64,000 nt of DNA from Warburgia ugandensis (lineage: Eukaryota; Streptophyta; Magnoliopsida; Canellales; Canellaceae): positions 43,589,880 through 43,653,879 of the forward strand of contig CP141132.1 in the NCBI GenBank assembly GCA_035236585.1, read 5' to 3'. This document shows, one piece after another, positions 13,032 through 26,470 of this stretch. The notes beneath the pieces were generated by a model. It saw only the letters and a list, made by a program, of their open reading frames with translations, made no database searches and was not told the DNA's origin. Every line of letters begins with the position of its first letter. Positions within the stretch are counted from its first letter, which is position 1. The position numbers and the translations under genes were made by a program.

Positions 13032-14861
13032 CCCCCCAACTAGCATTTTGCTAGCCCTGAGTGAAACATGCAAAAAATCATTTTTCACAAACTGATACAA
13101 GGTGCCACATAGGTACTCAGGATTGCATTTACTATATGCAATAAGCCCTTGAACTCCTAGGTTACCCCTAGTAAACGAGTTATGCCTTGTGAGAGTTTGT
13201 AGTGAATATACCCATGAAATTTAGTAAGGATGTGTTCCTTAATTTATCTTAGAGAATCCTCATTAATTAGCAATTTACTAGTTTTTCATAACTTAATAAA
13301 GAGGATTTGACAATTTTACACATCATATACATATTAAAGACATTTTATTTTAATTGTTTCTCAGACTGTGTGTGTATATAGCCACACAAATCTTGACTTT
13401 TAACTAGATATGCTTAAATTTCATTGGAAATATGTCTTGACCTCAAATCCTCATAGGTATACTCTCAGAAATGAAACTCTCAGATAAGGGTTTAAACATA
13501 TTTCTCTCATTATGTGACTGAATCCAACAAGCTAATGGTTCACATAAATCTTTTGAATGCTCATGAGACAATGGAAAGTGATCCCTAAGAGTGGATGTTG
13601 TCATCAAGAATATTAGGGGTATTTTGCCTTAATTCCTTTTTTTTCAATATCCTCTTTAAGGCTATGTTCCACCTAAGATCAATAGGTCTTTAAGTAGAAT
13701 GAAATGTAGGCTTATGATAGGTTTAGAAGAAAAGGGTATAAGGATTTCAAAGGTTCAAAATTGAGTACTGGTCTTTAATGAATATGCGTTAGGACAACTA
13801 TTTCTTTTGGGTTGTACTTAAAGTGAATCTCTCTTTCATATATTTTTCTTCTTCTTCTTCTTCTTGTTTTTATGTTTTTTGGCATCTTTGGAAGAAAGAC
13901 TACTCATTTTTCTCACTTCTTTGACTTTTTATCCTTTGTTTTCTGAACTTTTTCTACTAATTCTACTCATTTTGACAATGGGTAGTGGATATTTATTTTA
14001 CCGGTTTGTTCTGGGTTAAGGTGAATAGGGTTACTAAAGAAAAGGCTTGATAATAGGCTCAAAGAGGCTAACTAGTAGTATGATATACTGGGTAAGATTT
14101 ATATCTCTAGGCTGAGCAAGTATGACCTATATCATTTCCTAGGTTTCCTAAAGCCTATCAGATTGAATAAATTTTTTGGAAATAAAGCTATTACTCCTAT
14201 TTATTCTTGATGTTTAACCAAAACAAGGATATCACGATCACACTCATTTATATACGCTGAAGAAATTGTGGAATTACTTATAACTTTCTACAAGAAGTTA
14301 GTCTTAAAATTTTACTAGATTATAGGTCTCCACTGATTTTCCTCCAATCTTTAAGTCATACCTCTCTATTAGTCTTGACTATGTGCTATGTGTAAATAGT
14401 TTTTGAGAATTAAATTTCATAAAATGCTTCAACACATGAATGATATGCGAAACTAATCATATGCATTCCTCTTAAGAGGTGAAAACAGTGGAATTACTAC
14501 ATTCTAAACATCCAGCTCTCATCATAGTGAGGGAACTCTACCTTAAATTTTTTTTTCTTTCACAAGAATTAAGAAAACTCAAGAAAATTCAAAATCTCTA
14601 TGTGAATCTACACCCCCCAACTTGAATGAAACATTGTTCCCAATGATTGAAAACAAGGATCCTATATGGAAATTGAGTGATGTAAATTCTAAAACCCTAG
14701 GTTGCCTCTCAGTAAGTGCTAAGTCTAACGTCTTTAACTAGACATTAACAATTGAAGTTACAATGTGTAAGGTGGGCCTCCAGTGAATCACAGGTAGATA
14801 ATGGTGGTAGAACTTGTGGAATTAAATCTTCAATCAAGGTGCAAGAGTCATCAAGATCTAA
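13032..14861 (-). other. 3' untranslated region of element C with polypurine tract
   Basis: The region is non-coding and AT-rich, between the protease end and the 3' LTR. The polypurine tract is at 13032-13044 (minus-strand sense gctagttgggggg). It is homologous to the 3' regions of B, D, E, G and H. A short TTC run lies near 13849-13866. I see no env-like reading frame in it. Confidence 0.75.
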
Positions 14862-15300
14862 CTATTGATGGTTGGCATTGAAGACATTGAGCTCAACTTT
14901 CATATTGCCAAAGGATAATTGTAATACACCATTTCCACAATTTATGATTGTGTTGGACGTCGCTAAGAATGGACATCCAAGAATCACCGGTATCTGACTA
15001 TTGGGGTCTACTATTGGCTGAGTATCCCGGGCAATGAAATCGACATGGAAATAAAATTGGTCCACCTGTATTAATACATCCTCAATCATACCACAAGGAA
15101 TCTTAATTGATCTATTGGCCAATTGCAATGTGGTGTTGGTTGGCTTAAGCTCACCAAGCCCTAGTTGCTCATAAACAGAATATGGCAATAAATTAACACT
15201 AGCGCCTAAGTCAAGTAATGCCCTATTTATGACTTGATCTTCAATAATGCAAGAAATTATAGGACATCTTAGATCTCTAGTGGTGGGGTCTTGTGATGAA
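14862..15300 (-). pseudogene. Athila protease region (element C)
   Basis: A 108-residue open stretch starts with MPYSVYEQLGLGELKP and continues through LANRSIKIPCGMIEDVLIQV. It ends with the VILGCPFLAT block and FGNMKVELNVFN. The NLLPYSVY neighbourhood just upstream is the active-site region of Athila protease. Among the protease regions in the window it is the most readable. It belongs to a broken element. Confidence 0.85.
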
Positions 15301-15479
15301 TTAAAGAGATCACTTGCTTGGTGAGGAAAACTTTCTTTTGCACATTAAGCTTATGCTTGGTGGTTTAGAGTTCTTTAAGAAATTTGGCATAAGATGGATT
15401 ATCCTTTATAGCATTGAGTAATAGAATATTGATTTGTACTTATTTAAACATTTCCACTGTCTCATTAAAATTTCTTCCT

Positions 15480-16975
15480 TCTTATCCTTGTTAAGTAATT
15501 GAGGAAAAGGGGCTTTAGGCACATATGGTGCCTCCACTATAGGTTCCACAAGGTTTTTCTGTCTCTTCTCTTTCTCCTGTGTTTTGGTTGTCTTTTTCTC
15601 CTTTGCAATTTCCTTAGCTTGCCCTTCTTTGTTATCAATCTAACAACCACTCCTAAGGGTGGTTATAGACTTGGCATGCTCATGAGGGTTAAGATTTTGA
15701 GAACTTGACCCTATCTCAAATTGACTTTCAGGGTTGGGGATGGGTTGACTAAGGAACTAACCCTTTCCTTTATAATGTAGTTCAATTGACAATTGGTTTA
15801 CCTGCATGTCTTGTTTGGCTATGGCTTGAGAGTTGACATTAGCTGAATATCTACTCTCATTTTGCAACTAGTGTAAGGCCTTTTTAATGACATCATTATC
15901 TTTTGTAATTTTTAAGCATGGCATGGATGTTTTCCTCTGAAGATGTTTTCTTTTGTTGTTGAGGTTTTTGAAAGCCAGGTGGTTGCTAGGGAACTGCAGT
16001 TCTAAGAGGAAGGTTTTGGACAGGGAGATTTACAGATGGTCCCCATTGGTGGTTATTCGTTGACCAAGACATATTATAATGCTTATCCATTTAGGGTTGT
16101 AGGTCTAAATGTATGGGTTGTCACTAGGTTAGACAAGACGAGGTGATACGGGTGGGCTAGAATAGATAACACAAACCTCTTATGAAGGTTTGTAGGATAA
16201 AGTGGAAGCTATGAAAGTTTCAAACATGGTTTCAAGTTTGCCTATTCTTCCACCTAATTTTTTACCTACAAAGTCAAGTTTATGGGATAGATCAGTATGC
16301 ACTCCTATCTCATAAAGACCTCCTTTCTTAGTGGACTGGTTAGTTCTTTCTCTCCTATTTGAATAATCCCATTGCTGAGAATTATCGGCCACTATTTGAA
16401 ATAACTCCTATACCTCACTTTCATCCTTTAACATGAGGGTCCCTCCACTTACTACATCTATCATTTGTCTATTTTTAGGCATCAATGCCTCATAGAAGTA
16501 TTGAACCTACTCCCATTTCTCAAATCCATGATGTGGGCATCCCTATGTTGGAAATTGATAATTTCATGACGAAGGGCATTTGTTTTGTGAACAGGGAAGA
16601 ACTTGTTCACAAACTTCTTAGACAATTGGTCCCAGGTATGTATGAAACTTACCTCCAAGGAATTAAGCCATGGCTTGGCTTTGTCCTTAAGTTAGAATGT
16701 GAATAGCATAAGCCTAATCTAATCATCTGAAAAATTTTAGAACCTAAATGCGGCATAAATATCAAAGAACTCGATATTCAAGTAGGGATCTTCTTGATCT
16801 CGACCATAAAAAGTAGGGAGTACTTGTATGACTCCTCGCTTTAAATCAAAGTGGTCAATATTTGTGGGAGGTAAAGCTATGTAGGATAGGGCATTAAGTT
16901 GTAGAGGTGTATAGAAATCTCTAATTATTTTGCACTCAGTCTCTACTGGTAGTTTAGCCATGGGGATAGAAACTA
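15480..16975 (-). pseudogene. Athila gag region (element C)
   Basis: The gag block GGRIGKLETMFETFIAST lies near 16200-16260 and is almost the same as in E. Upstream of it (near 16400-16960) are capsid-like blocks such as 'FDLKRGVIQVLPTFYGRDQE' and 'DPYLNIEFFDIYAAFRF', the latter typical of the Athila capsid (DPNLHIANFLEICDTFK-like). It is broken. Confidence 0.8.
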
Positions 16976-18148
16976 GGTTTCTTTCCCCTTATCGTTGGAT
17001 GTGTTGAATCTCTGGGTCTAAAGGTACTTACTCTAGAATTTGAGACCAACGCCCTTACATAAACTAGCCTAGTCTAAAATGCCCTCATTTAAATGCTAAC
17101 TCTAGCTCTACGTGATGCACAAACAAAAGGCACAGTCAAATAATCCTTAGGCTACTAAGTAATATTTTTACTTGCTTGAATTTTTGTGGGGACAATGCTT
17201 TTAATTTAGCCTAATCTAGCGCTCCTCTTCTCCTTTAGATTGATTATTGCTTACTAGTTAGGTTATGGGCAAGGTGATTAATACACTCCTCATGTAAGGA
17301 GGCGTTTAGACCTCAACAAACGTCAATAGAAGGCGTGGGAAAATTACTTGGATTTTAAGGCACCCACTATAACCACAGTGCTCAAAAGCTACTAGAGTGA
17401 TAATAGATCACATCTTAGTAAGAGAGTCCTACTAGCATGTGATGGACCTATAGGTCTCTTCTAATTGATTTTAGATTAATTTGAAAGGTAGGGTTGCATG
17501 CTTGAGGTAATTATCCTATGTGGGTCGAGGAGTGGTGATGAAATCTACACTCCCTTGATAATTAATTTCCCTTCTCCATGCAGTTTGATCGACATGTATA
17601 TCACCTTAAAGCAATAGATGTGCCCTAAAAATGAAATTAAAATAATAAACTAATGCAAAATCTTATTCAACCAAATAATATAAGACTATTCTAAATGAAA
17701 TCCCTAATCTAGGAAATAAAATGAGTGAGGGATACTTACAGTAGGGTTTCTGATGAAGGTCAAGTGTGGGCCACCTTATCCCACACTTGTCCTATATTAT
17801 ACAACCCTTAAAAATTGAAATGGATATTTCAAATTACAAAGATCCTCACTATAAGATTCACTCAAAACAAAAGGAAATTCCTATTTTAGGAAAGCAGGGA
17901 AATTTCTATTTTGATGAAGATCCACTTGCCAATTTCCTCAACTTTCTTATTTCCTAAAAAAGAAAAATAGAAATAAGTACTAAATTCAGGAAACAAGGTG
18001 ATTATGCACTAAGAAAATTGAAAAATGCACCTAAGAATACCTAAAATGATAAAACAATTCAATTCCTAAATTTTTTATTTTTCTAAAACTTTCTGAAATT
18101 TTTGAAATTTTTGGATTTTTAATTAAATTTTACAAAAACTCAATTGCG
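16976..18148 (-). other. Leader of element C
   Basis: This is the untranslated leader between primer site and gag. Its 17180-17560 part is shared with the leaders of B, E and F (patches such as 'gattattgcttactagttagg', in shorter blocks, and 'ggtgatgaaatct'). The 17740-17900 part matches F at 37440-37570. It is not a gene. Confidence 0.7.
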
Positions 18149-18168
18149 GATTCCTGGTAATGGTGCCA
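18149..18168 (-). promoter_or_regulatory. tRNA-Asp type primer binding site (element C)
   Basis: Read on the minus strand, six bases after the LTR end, is tggcaccatta followed by ccaggaatc. This fits the 3' end of plant tRNA-Asp, the usual primer for Athila. The departures from the expected tRNA complement all fall at CpG positions and are transitions. Confidence 0.8.
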
Positions 18169-19859
18169 AAAAGATGTTGAGTTTTTTGTAAGTGCACAAG
18201 CTATTGTAGTGTAGTGTGTCCAAGTACGGGTCGATCCCACAAGGACTCGCTTTAAGAATTTGGAGTTTTAATAAAATTTAATTATTTAAAAATAAAATAA
18301 AATAAATTAACAAAAAGTGCAATTAGACTTCAGATATGATTTACCAATAAAAATTACAGAAATCCAATTAAAAAAGATAGCAATTTAACTAAAGAAACAT
18401 GAAAAATCTACTTCCCTAGATTGATTATCATCAAATTCTTTAGATCTTGCCTCTTAAACTTCAATCATCCTTCATCAATCTCTTCCTGGTGCTTGTGATT
18501 GATGATCCACTAGATGGATTAAGAAGATTTCAAAAAATCTAAGAGATCTGGTCTAGATAAGAAATTTGAGATTAATGGCTTAGATCTGATTTTTTATTCT
18601 TAGATTGAAGATCAAGAATAGTAAACATCCTAGGAAGTGTCCTAAGAATAAGATCTAAAGAGGAATTGAAATTCTGATATGAAATAGCTAAAGAAATAAA
18701 GAGATCTAGTTTGTTAAAGCAGAACCATTGATAAGGTAAAGCTTTAATCAAACAAGATTAGGATTAGACTGTTCCTAAAATTAACTAAGAACAAGAAAAA
18801 CCTGGATAATACAAAACAAGGATAAAGAAAAGGATGAAATAGACTAAAAGACAAAGAAGGATGCATGAGGGATTTCAATTTTAATGATTAGGGCATTTTT
18901 GGAATTTTTTAAAAATTTTGGTTTTAAATGTAAACTAGTGAAGAACCGGCGATGGAGGAAGATGATGAACTAGGAGAGAAGAGAAGGAGAAGAGAGGGGA
19001 GTAAGAGGAAATCATGGGAAAACTCGTGTTGGGTTTTCTCAGTTGAAGATGTCGGTGGTTGCCTGTGATGCATAGAGGAGCGTGGCAAGTGGCCAATTGG
19101 AGACGATGCCTGTGCGGTGTGGAGAGGATTGGGTAGTGCTTGTCGGATGGATGTAGGATAAGGTGGGGGATGGTGAAACAGATGGAGAACAAGGTAACAG
19201 ACATTGAGAAGTGGTTGCCGGCTGGTGTTGGTGCTATGACAATTTGGCATACAGGGATGGTGCTATTGGATGGAGGGGGTGAGTGCAGTGGAAACAGCCG
19301 ATTAGAGGAAGTAGACAAAGAAAACGATGGTAGCAAGAACAACAATGGAAGTTGATGGAAGTAGATGACTTAAAGTTGAAGTCAAAGTTGATAAAAAAAA
19401 TGTCGGTGATGAGGGGGAGTCAAGCTCACGCGTTGAGAATAGCAGGGCAGATTTGGTGCAGTGAAGAATTTCTAGGCGGAAGAAGGGGTGGGAATTTTGG
19501 GCTGTGCAATGTCGGTTTCTTGCATCGAGCAAAGAAGAGTAGTGGGGGGAGAAGCAAAAGGGAGCGATGATGATTGGGCATGTCGGGTTGTATGGGATTG
19601 GTGGACAAGAAATAGAAAATGACTTATCAGCCGGTGATTGGGGCTGGGAATGATGCAACAGGGAAGCAATACGGGAAAGAGAGATAGTTGGGTGCAATAG
19701 GCTGTGCGATAAAGGAAGTGAAACCAAGAGAGGGAGAGTGAGTGTGACAAGGGGAAACTAGAGAAAGGGGGATCAGGAGATTGATCCATGAAATAGAGGA
19801 TGGGTGTGTGTGCATGAAAGATAGATCAGACAGGGATGTGAGGTGTGGGGAAAATAGAA

Positions 19860-19963
<104 letters not shown>

Positions 19964-20060
19964 AATGGAAAGCAAAGTGAAACGATGAAAAAAATAAGCA
20001 AGGCTAAGGAACCAAACTAAAACTAACTTCCTTTCTTTTTCTTTGGCTCCCATGAGTTTT

Positions 20061-20070
20061 CTTATAAAGC
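20061..20070 (-). promoter_or_regulatory. TATA-like element in 5' LTR of C
   Basis: The minus-strand GCTTTATAAG is conserved in C's 3' LTR (about 12591-12600) and in H (CCTTATAAGG near 61787-61796). It lies about 385 bases into the LTR and just before the TC-rich tract, a position expected for the U3/R boundary promoter. Function is inferred from position and conservation only. Confidence 0.5.
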
Positions 20071-20453
20071 TTTCCCCCCTCCTTATCTCTTTTCCCCCCT
20101 ATTTCCTTATCCTTTAAGAGTTATTTCCTACTAGGAAACTTCTTCATTCCAAATTCTATCCATGATCTTCTTTTCTTCAATTTTTAGGAAACTATCCCAT
20201 CTTGCCTTATGATTGATCTGGTTCATTCAATGTCCTTTAGGATGATCTGTACTATTGAAATTTGATCTGAACCATCCATTAAGCATCTAATTAGCTTAGA
20301 TAATCATCTGACCATTAATTTTGACAATCTATGGTTGGATGGTCAATTTGAGATAAATTTCATATTTTATTTAAAAATAATCAAATTGATGAGTTAGATA
20401 ATCTAATTAAATGCTAAACTAGGGGTATTTTGGACAAACTTAAACACTTAACG

Positions 20454-21025
20454 AGGATAGTCAATCCAAATAGGAAAGATAGGTCTTTGAGGATTAGAGA
20501 TGCCTTATGGGCCCATCATACTGCATTTAACACCCCTCTAGGTATGTCACCTTATTGCCTAGTCTATGGAAAGGCTTGTCACCTACAAGTAGATTTGGAG
20601 TATAAAGCATATTAAGTCATCAAAAAGCTCAATTATGACTTAGATACTATTGAAACCCATAGAAAACTCCAACTTAATGAGTTGGATGAGTTAAAGAAAG
20701 ATGTATATGAGTCTACAAAGCTATACAAAGACATGAAAAGCATGCATGATAGATATATCTTAAGAAAGTCCTACACACTTGGATAGAAGGTCCTTTTGTA
20801 TAAATCTAGATTACATCATTTATAGGAAAACATAGATCTTGATGGATTGGGCCCTACATGTTTCATACTATTTACCCTCACGGGGCCCTCGAGATAGAAA
20901 TGGATGAAGAGATGTTTAAAGTTAATGCACAAAGTTGGAAACCTTTCCTAGAGTTGATGAACCCTATGGTGGAAGAAATATTACCTAAAGAACCAATGTA
21001 TGAGGACCCACCTTGGCACGTCTGA
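20454..21025 (+). pseudogene. Athila integrase, C-terminal part after insertion C (element E)
   Basis: This resumes E's integrase on the other side of C. The blocks [20 protein letters not shown] and [14 protein letters not shown] (20480-20590) are classic Athila integrase core end. They are followed by the LNELDELKKDVYEST-like helix near 20670-20720 and the GP..V.PHGA-like C-terminal fold near 20850-20900. It is broken. Confidence 0.85.
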
Positions 21026-21366
21026 TGACACTTACATCCATAACATGAGCTACATTCATCATTTCATTATTTTGCATTGTAATAAGGAACAACACTATAT
21101 CAGTACTTTAAGGTTGTTCATTGATTTATAGCTTGGTTTTCATTCCTGAAGTTTTTACAAATAACAATAGAATCTTTGCCCACTAATTCTGCACCAAAAT
21201 ATTGGCAAGAACTATATCTAGCTAAAGATGTTAAACTTAGTGCTCCCTAGGAGGAAACCCAGGATTTTAAAGTCTCATTGTTCAACATTACCCATTCATC
21301 ATATAGGTGATCTATATTTCAATTCATTGGGGATGATGTTTGGTTTAGGTTGGGGGGTGCAAATAT
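21026..21366 (+). other. E 3' untranslated region, left of insertion B
   Basis: The non-coding stretch follows E's integrase. It has the Athila 'gtttaggttggggggtgca' block (21341-21359), which elsewhere in the window appears in reverse as 'caccccccaacctaaa' (56087-56098 region of G). The last five bases, aatat (21362-21366), are the target duplication of B. Confidence 0.75.
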
Positions 21367-21785
21367 TGTTAAGTGTTCAATTTCAGCTAAAATACCCTTA
21401 ATTTAGATCAAATTAGATAATCTCATCAATCAATTTTGAAAATTTACTTAAAATTTTATAATTTAGCTCTAATTAACCCTCCAACCATTGATTTATAAAA
21501 TTTAATGTTCAAATGATCATCAGAGCTATATAGATGCATAACTTATGGTTTAGATGATTCTAATTTAGTCGTATGTTGTGTAGATTAACCAAATTCAAAT
21601 TAGATGGACTAGAGTAAGAAGGAGGAAATTGTTTGGAAAGAGGAGAAATTGAAGATAAATAGAAAATTAAGTACAAAAGTTGGATAAGAGACAAGAAATG
21701 GAGTTTGCATTAAAATCAAACTCCTTTGAAAAATATAAAAAAAGGGGTAGAAGGTTGGAGGAAAAAAGGTGGAGATGGTAATTCT

Positions 21786-21851
<66 letters not shown>

Positions 21852-23162
21852 CTCTTCTCCCTTATCTATTTCACTTTTCCTTCTCTTTCTCAGTTTTCCC
21901 TTCTCCCTCTACCTGACAATTCTATCCCTTTGTCCTCACCTCTTTGCTATAACACCAACGAAGAACCGCACGGTACCAGATCGCACAGTCCCATCTCCTC
22001 CTTCTCCCCTTCATTTTGTCAATCTAGTTCCAGGAGGCAACCGAACTAGGTGACACAGCCTAAATCAGCCATCGACTGAACCACTCCCCATCACCAATCT
22101 CTCCTCTCTTCTTTCCTTTTCCCTACTGCTCCTTCCTCTCTGCTTCACCTCTTTCTCTCTCCCTATTATTTCTCACTGTCTGCCTACATGAATGCACTGC
22201 ACTAGCCAGTGAGCACCCTCCTCTCTTCTTTGTTTGCATCATTGCCTTATCTGCTGAACACAAATCAACAACCCCTCTGTCTTTCTATTAGCCCAGCTAG
22301 CTCACCCTCTCTCTAACTAATCTGCCTAAGCAGGACCAGCAACACCCTCCTCCTCTTCTTCCTTGCATCTCCAGCTCCCCCCTCCTTTCCTGTCTTCTCC
22401 TGCACTTTCTCTGGTTTTCATTTAAAATAAAAAATCCTGCAAAATTCAACTTTTACCCTTTATCCTTTAAATATAATTCCTTCTCTGTCCATAATTTAAT
22501 TACATTTGTATCCCTATTCTTATCCTAGTTCTACTTTATCAATGTTCTACCTATCCATGAACTCTATAATCCAAGGCTATTTTATTAAGCTTAAACCTAA
22601 TCAACGATTTAGCTTTAACAAACAGGATCACTTCAATTCCTGATTTGTTTCTCATTAGAATTTCATTCAATATTTAGATCTTGTTCATAGGACATCTCCT
22701 AGTGGATTCAACAGTTCTGATCTTCAATGTGAAATATAAATATTAGATCTAAGGTGTTCAAAACCCAAAATCATTCTTTAGCCCTGATCATCTAAATTTT
22801 GGAGAATCTGCTCAATTCAACTATTGGATCTTTAATTAGAAGTACAAGAGTGAGATTGATGAAGGTCGATGGATGTTTATGATATTAGATTTGAAGAATA
22901 TTTTCATAATCAAGCTAAGGAAGTAGATTTTATGTCTTTTAGTTAATTTTCTATCCTTTTGAATTTGGATTTTCATAGTATTCATTTGTTAAATAAATTT
23001 TAGTTTACATTTCATTAGTATTTAATTTCTATCATTTTTTTAAATTTTAGACAATTAAATTTTATTTAAACTCCATCTTTTTAAGTCAAGTCCCTGTAGG
23101 ATTAATCCGTACTTGCATCAGCTACACTACAATAGCCCGTGCACTTATGATAAAATCATCAA
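21367..23162 (+). repeat. 5' LTR of element B
   Basis: The LTR starts TGTTAAGTGTTC. Its end aligns with 33127 of the 3' LTR ('tagcccgtgcacttatga...'). It contains a TATA-like 'tataaaaaaa' near 21734 followed by a long TC tract and a C/T-rich zone up to about 22400. Confidence 0.9.
21789..21847. repeat. (TC)n microsatellite in B 5' LTR, about 29 units
   Basis: A perfect TC run lies about 420 bases into the LTR and about 50 bases after the TATA-like box. The same site in B's 3' LTR has a longer run. Confidence 0.97.
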
Positions 23163-24330
23163 TTAGATTTTAGTGCATAATCACTATATTTCATGAATTT
23201 TGGTACTTATTGCTATTTTTATTTTGTTAGAAATTGGAAAAAGAAGAATTCAAGGAGGATCTCGATTAGGATAGCCAAAATTTTATTTTGAGTGAATTGT
23301 AGGGAGGATATTTTCTATTTTTTTAATCACAATTCATTTAAAAATGGAAGTAATAATACAGGTCAAGGGTGGACCATCATAACCTGGAAGTAGAGGTGGA
23401 ATGTAAATGGTCCTAGCCTTGTATGAGAAGACTTTATCCAGGACCCCACTATGAGCAATCCTAACTCGTAAGATTACTAGATTAAGGTTTGTATTATTAG
23501 AGTAATTTTGCTTTGTTTGGTAGTATAATTGCATATAGAAAGCATATTTTATAATTGCTGCATTTTAGAGTTTGCATTAGTTTATTATTTTTCATTACAT
23601 TCTTAGGGCATGTTTATTGTGTTGAGGTAATTTTTATGTTGATTGAACTGTCATAGAGTGAGAACATTAATTAGTAAGGGCACTCGACCACACAAGATTA
23701 GGGGTGAATTTAATTACTACCTCTTGGCCCACTTAGGATAATCCCCACAAGCGCGCAACCTAGTGATTCAAATTAATTTAAAATTAATTAAAAGAAACCT
23801 ATAGAGGCCATTACATGCTCGTAGGACCCTCTTTGCGATATATTGTCACTCTAGTGGCTTCTAAACATTGTGGTTATAGTAGGTGCCTTAAAATCAAAGT
23901 GATTTTTCTATGCCCTTCATTGACTTCTATTGAGGTTTAATGCCTCTTGACAAGAGGATTGTATTAACCACTTTAGAGGAGAACCTAATTAGTAAGCAGT
24001 AGTCAAATTTGAAAGAGAGAGGAGCAAAAGATTAGGCTAATATAAATCATTGGCCCAATACAAGTTCAAGAAAATCAAAATATTTTTGCATGTTAGCCTT
24101 AGAGGATTGCGTCCTTTGTTTTTGCATTGGCACTTAGGTTGCATAATTTAGGGCAATTTTTTCTTAAAAAAAAACCAAAAACAAAAAGATCTTTAATTGT
24201 ATACTTTTGGATATGCAACAAAACTGGGAGGTTAGTCAAGTATGACCATACAATCAGACTAGTTACCACCAATGATTGATCAATGATCAAGGGGTAACTC
24301 ATCCCGTGGTAGTATTAGAGGCGATGAAGG
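23163..24330 (+). other. Leader of element B
   Basis: The untranslated leader shares 23690-24010 with E (1-300) and, in reverse, with C and F. The stretch 23160-23300 aligns with C's leader near 18000-18030 ('tagtgcataatcac'). It is not a gene. Confidence 0.7.
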
Positions 24331-25830
24331 CCCTCCACTCATAATGAACAAGTACCCACTATCTCTAATTGATGATGAATATCAATCTCCACTAAGGAGG
24401 AATAATCATCCACAAATGCAAAGAGATTGGAGAAGGAATGGAAATAGGGAGTGGGACCAACAAAGTGATCATGGAGACAATGATGTTTATCAAAATCTTC
24501 ATGGAAGAACTTTAAGAGATTACCTAGAGCGTACATGCATTGTACACCATCTTGTGTCATTCTTCCTCAAAATGCTAGTGCGCTAGAATTAAAAATGGGA
24601 GTAATCCAGTGACTTCTCAAATTCCATGGGTTAGACAGTGAAAGTTCTTATTTACAACTTAAATAATTTGATAAGGTATGTAGTACCCAATGAACACAAA
24701 ACATTGGTCTAGATACTATCAAGCTTAAGTCATTCCCTTTCTCTTTAAAGCAAAAAGCAAAAATGTGGTTTAACGCACCACTAGCAAGTTCCATAAGGAC
24801 CTGAAATGAAATAATTAGTGAATTCTTAAAAGGTTTTTCCCTACACATAAAACAAATACACTTCGGTGTATGGTAATGAACTTTACTTAGAAGGACAAAG
24901 AATCATTCTACCAATGTTGGGAAAGGTTCAAAGATCTATTACTCACATGCCCACACCATGTCTATGAACCATGGCATATTATTAGCTTCTTTTATGAAGG
25001 ACTTAATTATGAACTGTGCAAGTTCGTAGAGATGATGTGCAAGGGCATCTTTCTGAATAAACAACTAGATGAGGCAAAAGAGTATTTGGAATGGCTAGCT
25101 AAAAGTGCAAAGATCTGGCCTAACTCAGAAAGGGTAGAATATCTAGATGAACTTAATGCCAGAGTAGCAACCCTAGCTAGAAAAGTGGAAGCCATAGAAA
25201 TGGGAAAGAAAGACTCAAATAAGGATGAAGAAGTGTAGCAAAAAATGAAAGTACTACCCATCTTACTTAGGAATGTCCTACCATTCTGGCATTTCAAGAG
25301 TTACTTTATGATTAGGCTAACGCACTTAATTTGTAAAAGATATTTCCCCCCATATTCAGATACATATAATCCTAACTAGAGAAACCATCCAATTTTCAGT
25401 TGGAGAAATGAACCAACTACTAATGTCTCACAACTAGGCCCATACTAGCATCATCAACGAAACCAAGGACTACTTGCTCCACCCCCATGCCCAACTCATC
25501 AACCTCCTTATTCTGGACTTTACTTACCCCCAACCAAAAGGCCCATAGAGGATAATATCAATTAGCACATTCATCTTAATTAGAAGTTCAACTAAAACAA
25601 ACCAACCAGTTTGTTAATGAAATAAAAAAATATGATGAGTCAATGGATGCAAAATATGGAAAAAGGAAAGTTTCCAGCTCAACCACAAGCAAACCCTAAG
25701 GGTGTGCATGCGGTTAGCAATAATACACATAATGCATCATCAAGCTCTACCATGGAAGAGACTAAGGTTGTCACCATTCTTAGGAGTGGTAAAATAATTG
25801 AGAAAGATGAGCCCTAAATGACTGATAAGG
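24331..25830 (+). pseudogene. Athila gag region (element B)
   Basis: The gag start near 24500 shows GRTLRDYLERTC, which has the Athila capsid start style. A capsid helix region with KAKMWFNAPL-like sequence lies near 24750-24790. The LNARVATLARKVEAIEMGKK block lies near 25155-25215, and the RSGKIIEKDEP block at the gag/protease linker lies near 25780-25815. It is broken. Confidence 0.8.
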
Positions 25831-25895
25831 TAGAAAGCCCACTAAAAATAAAGAAAAAAGTCCAAAGAAAGAGATCCCACTCCACTTGTTGAGCC

Positions 25896-26470
25896 ATGTC
25901 CTATCCCTACTCCATTCCCTCAAAGGTTGCATTAAGTCACAAAAATTACCATAGTGATGAGATTATGGAGATATTCAAGCAAGCCAAGATCAACATACCG
26001 ATCTTAGATGCAATAAAACAAATCTTAGCATATGCCAAATTCTTAAGGGATTTATGCACAATCAAAAGGAAATTGAATGTGCAAAAGAAGGCATTTGTGA
26101 AGAAGTAAGTTCAATTCTTCAGCACCACACACTCCAAAAATACAAGGATCCAAGTTGTCCCACTCTCACTTGCATCATTGGCAACCATAAGATTAATTGG
26201 GCCTTCTTAGATCTTGGATCCAGTGTTAATTTGTTACCTTACATAGTCTATGTTCAAATAGGACTAAGAGACTTCAAGCCAATATCCACTACAGTCCAAC
26301 TAGCTGATAGATTAGTGGTAATATCTAGGGGCATAATAGAGGATGTTTTAGTCCAAATAGAACAAATCTTTTTCCCAGTTGATTTCTTAGTTTTGGACAG
26401 ACAACTAGTATTGAATGTGTAGTAAGAAATTCCTGTCATCCTTGGATGTCCATTTTTGGCTACATTCAAT
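25896..26470 (+). pseudogene. Athila protease region (element B)
   Basis: An upstream helix block, EIMEIFKQAKINIPILDAIK (25955-26015), leads into the catalytic region WAFLDLGSSVNLLPYIVY (about 26200-26255). The IIEDVLVQIEQIFFPVDFLV block and VILGCPFLAT (about 26435-26465) follow. This would process the gag-pol precursor. It is broken. Confidence 0.85.
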
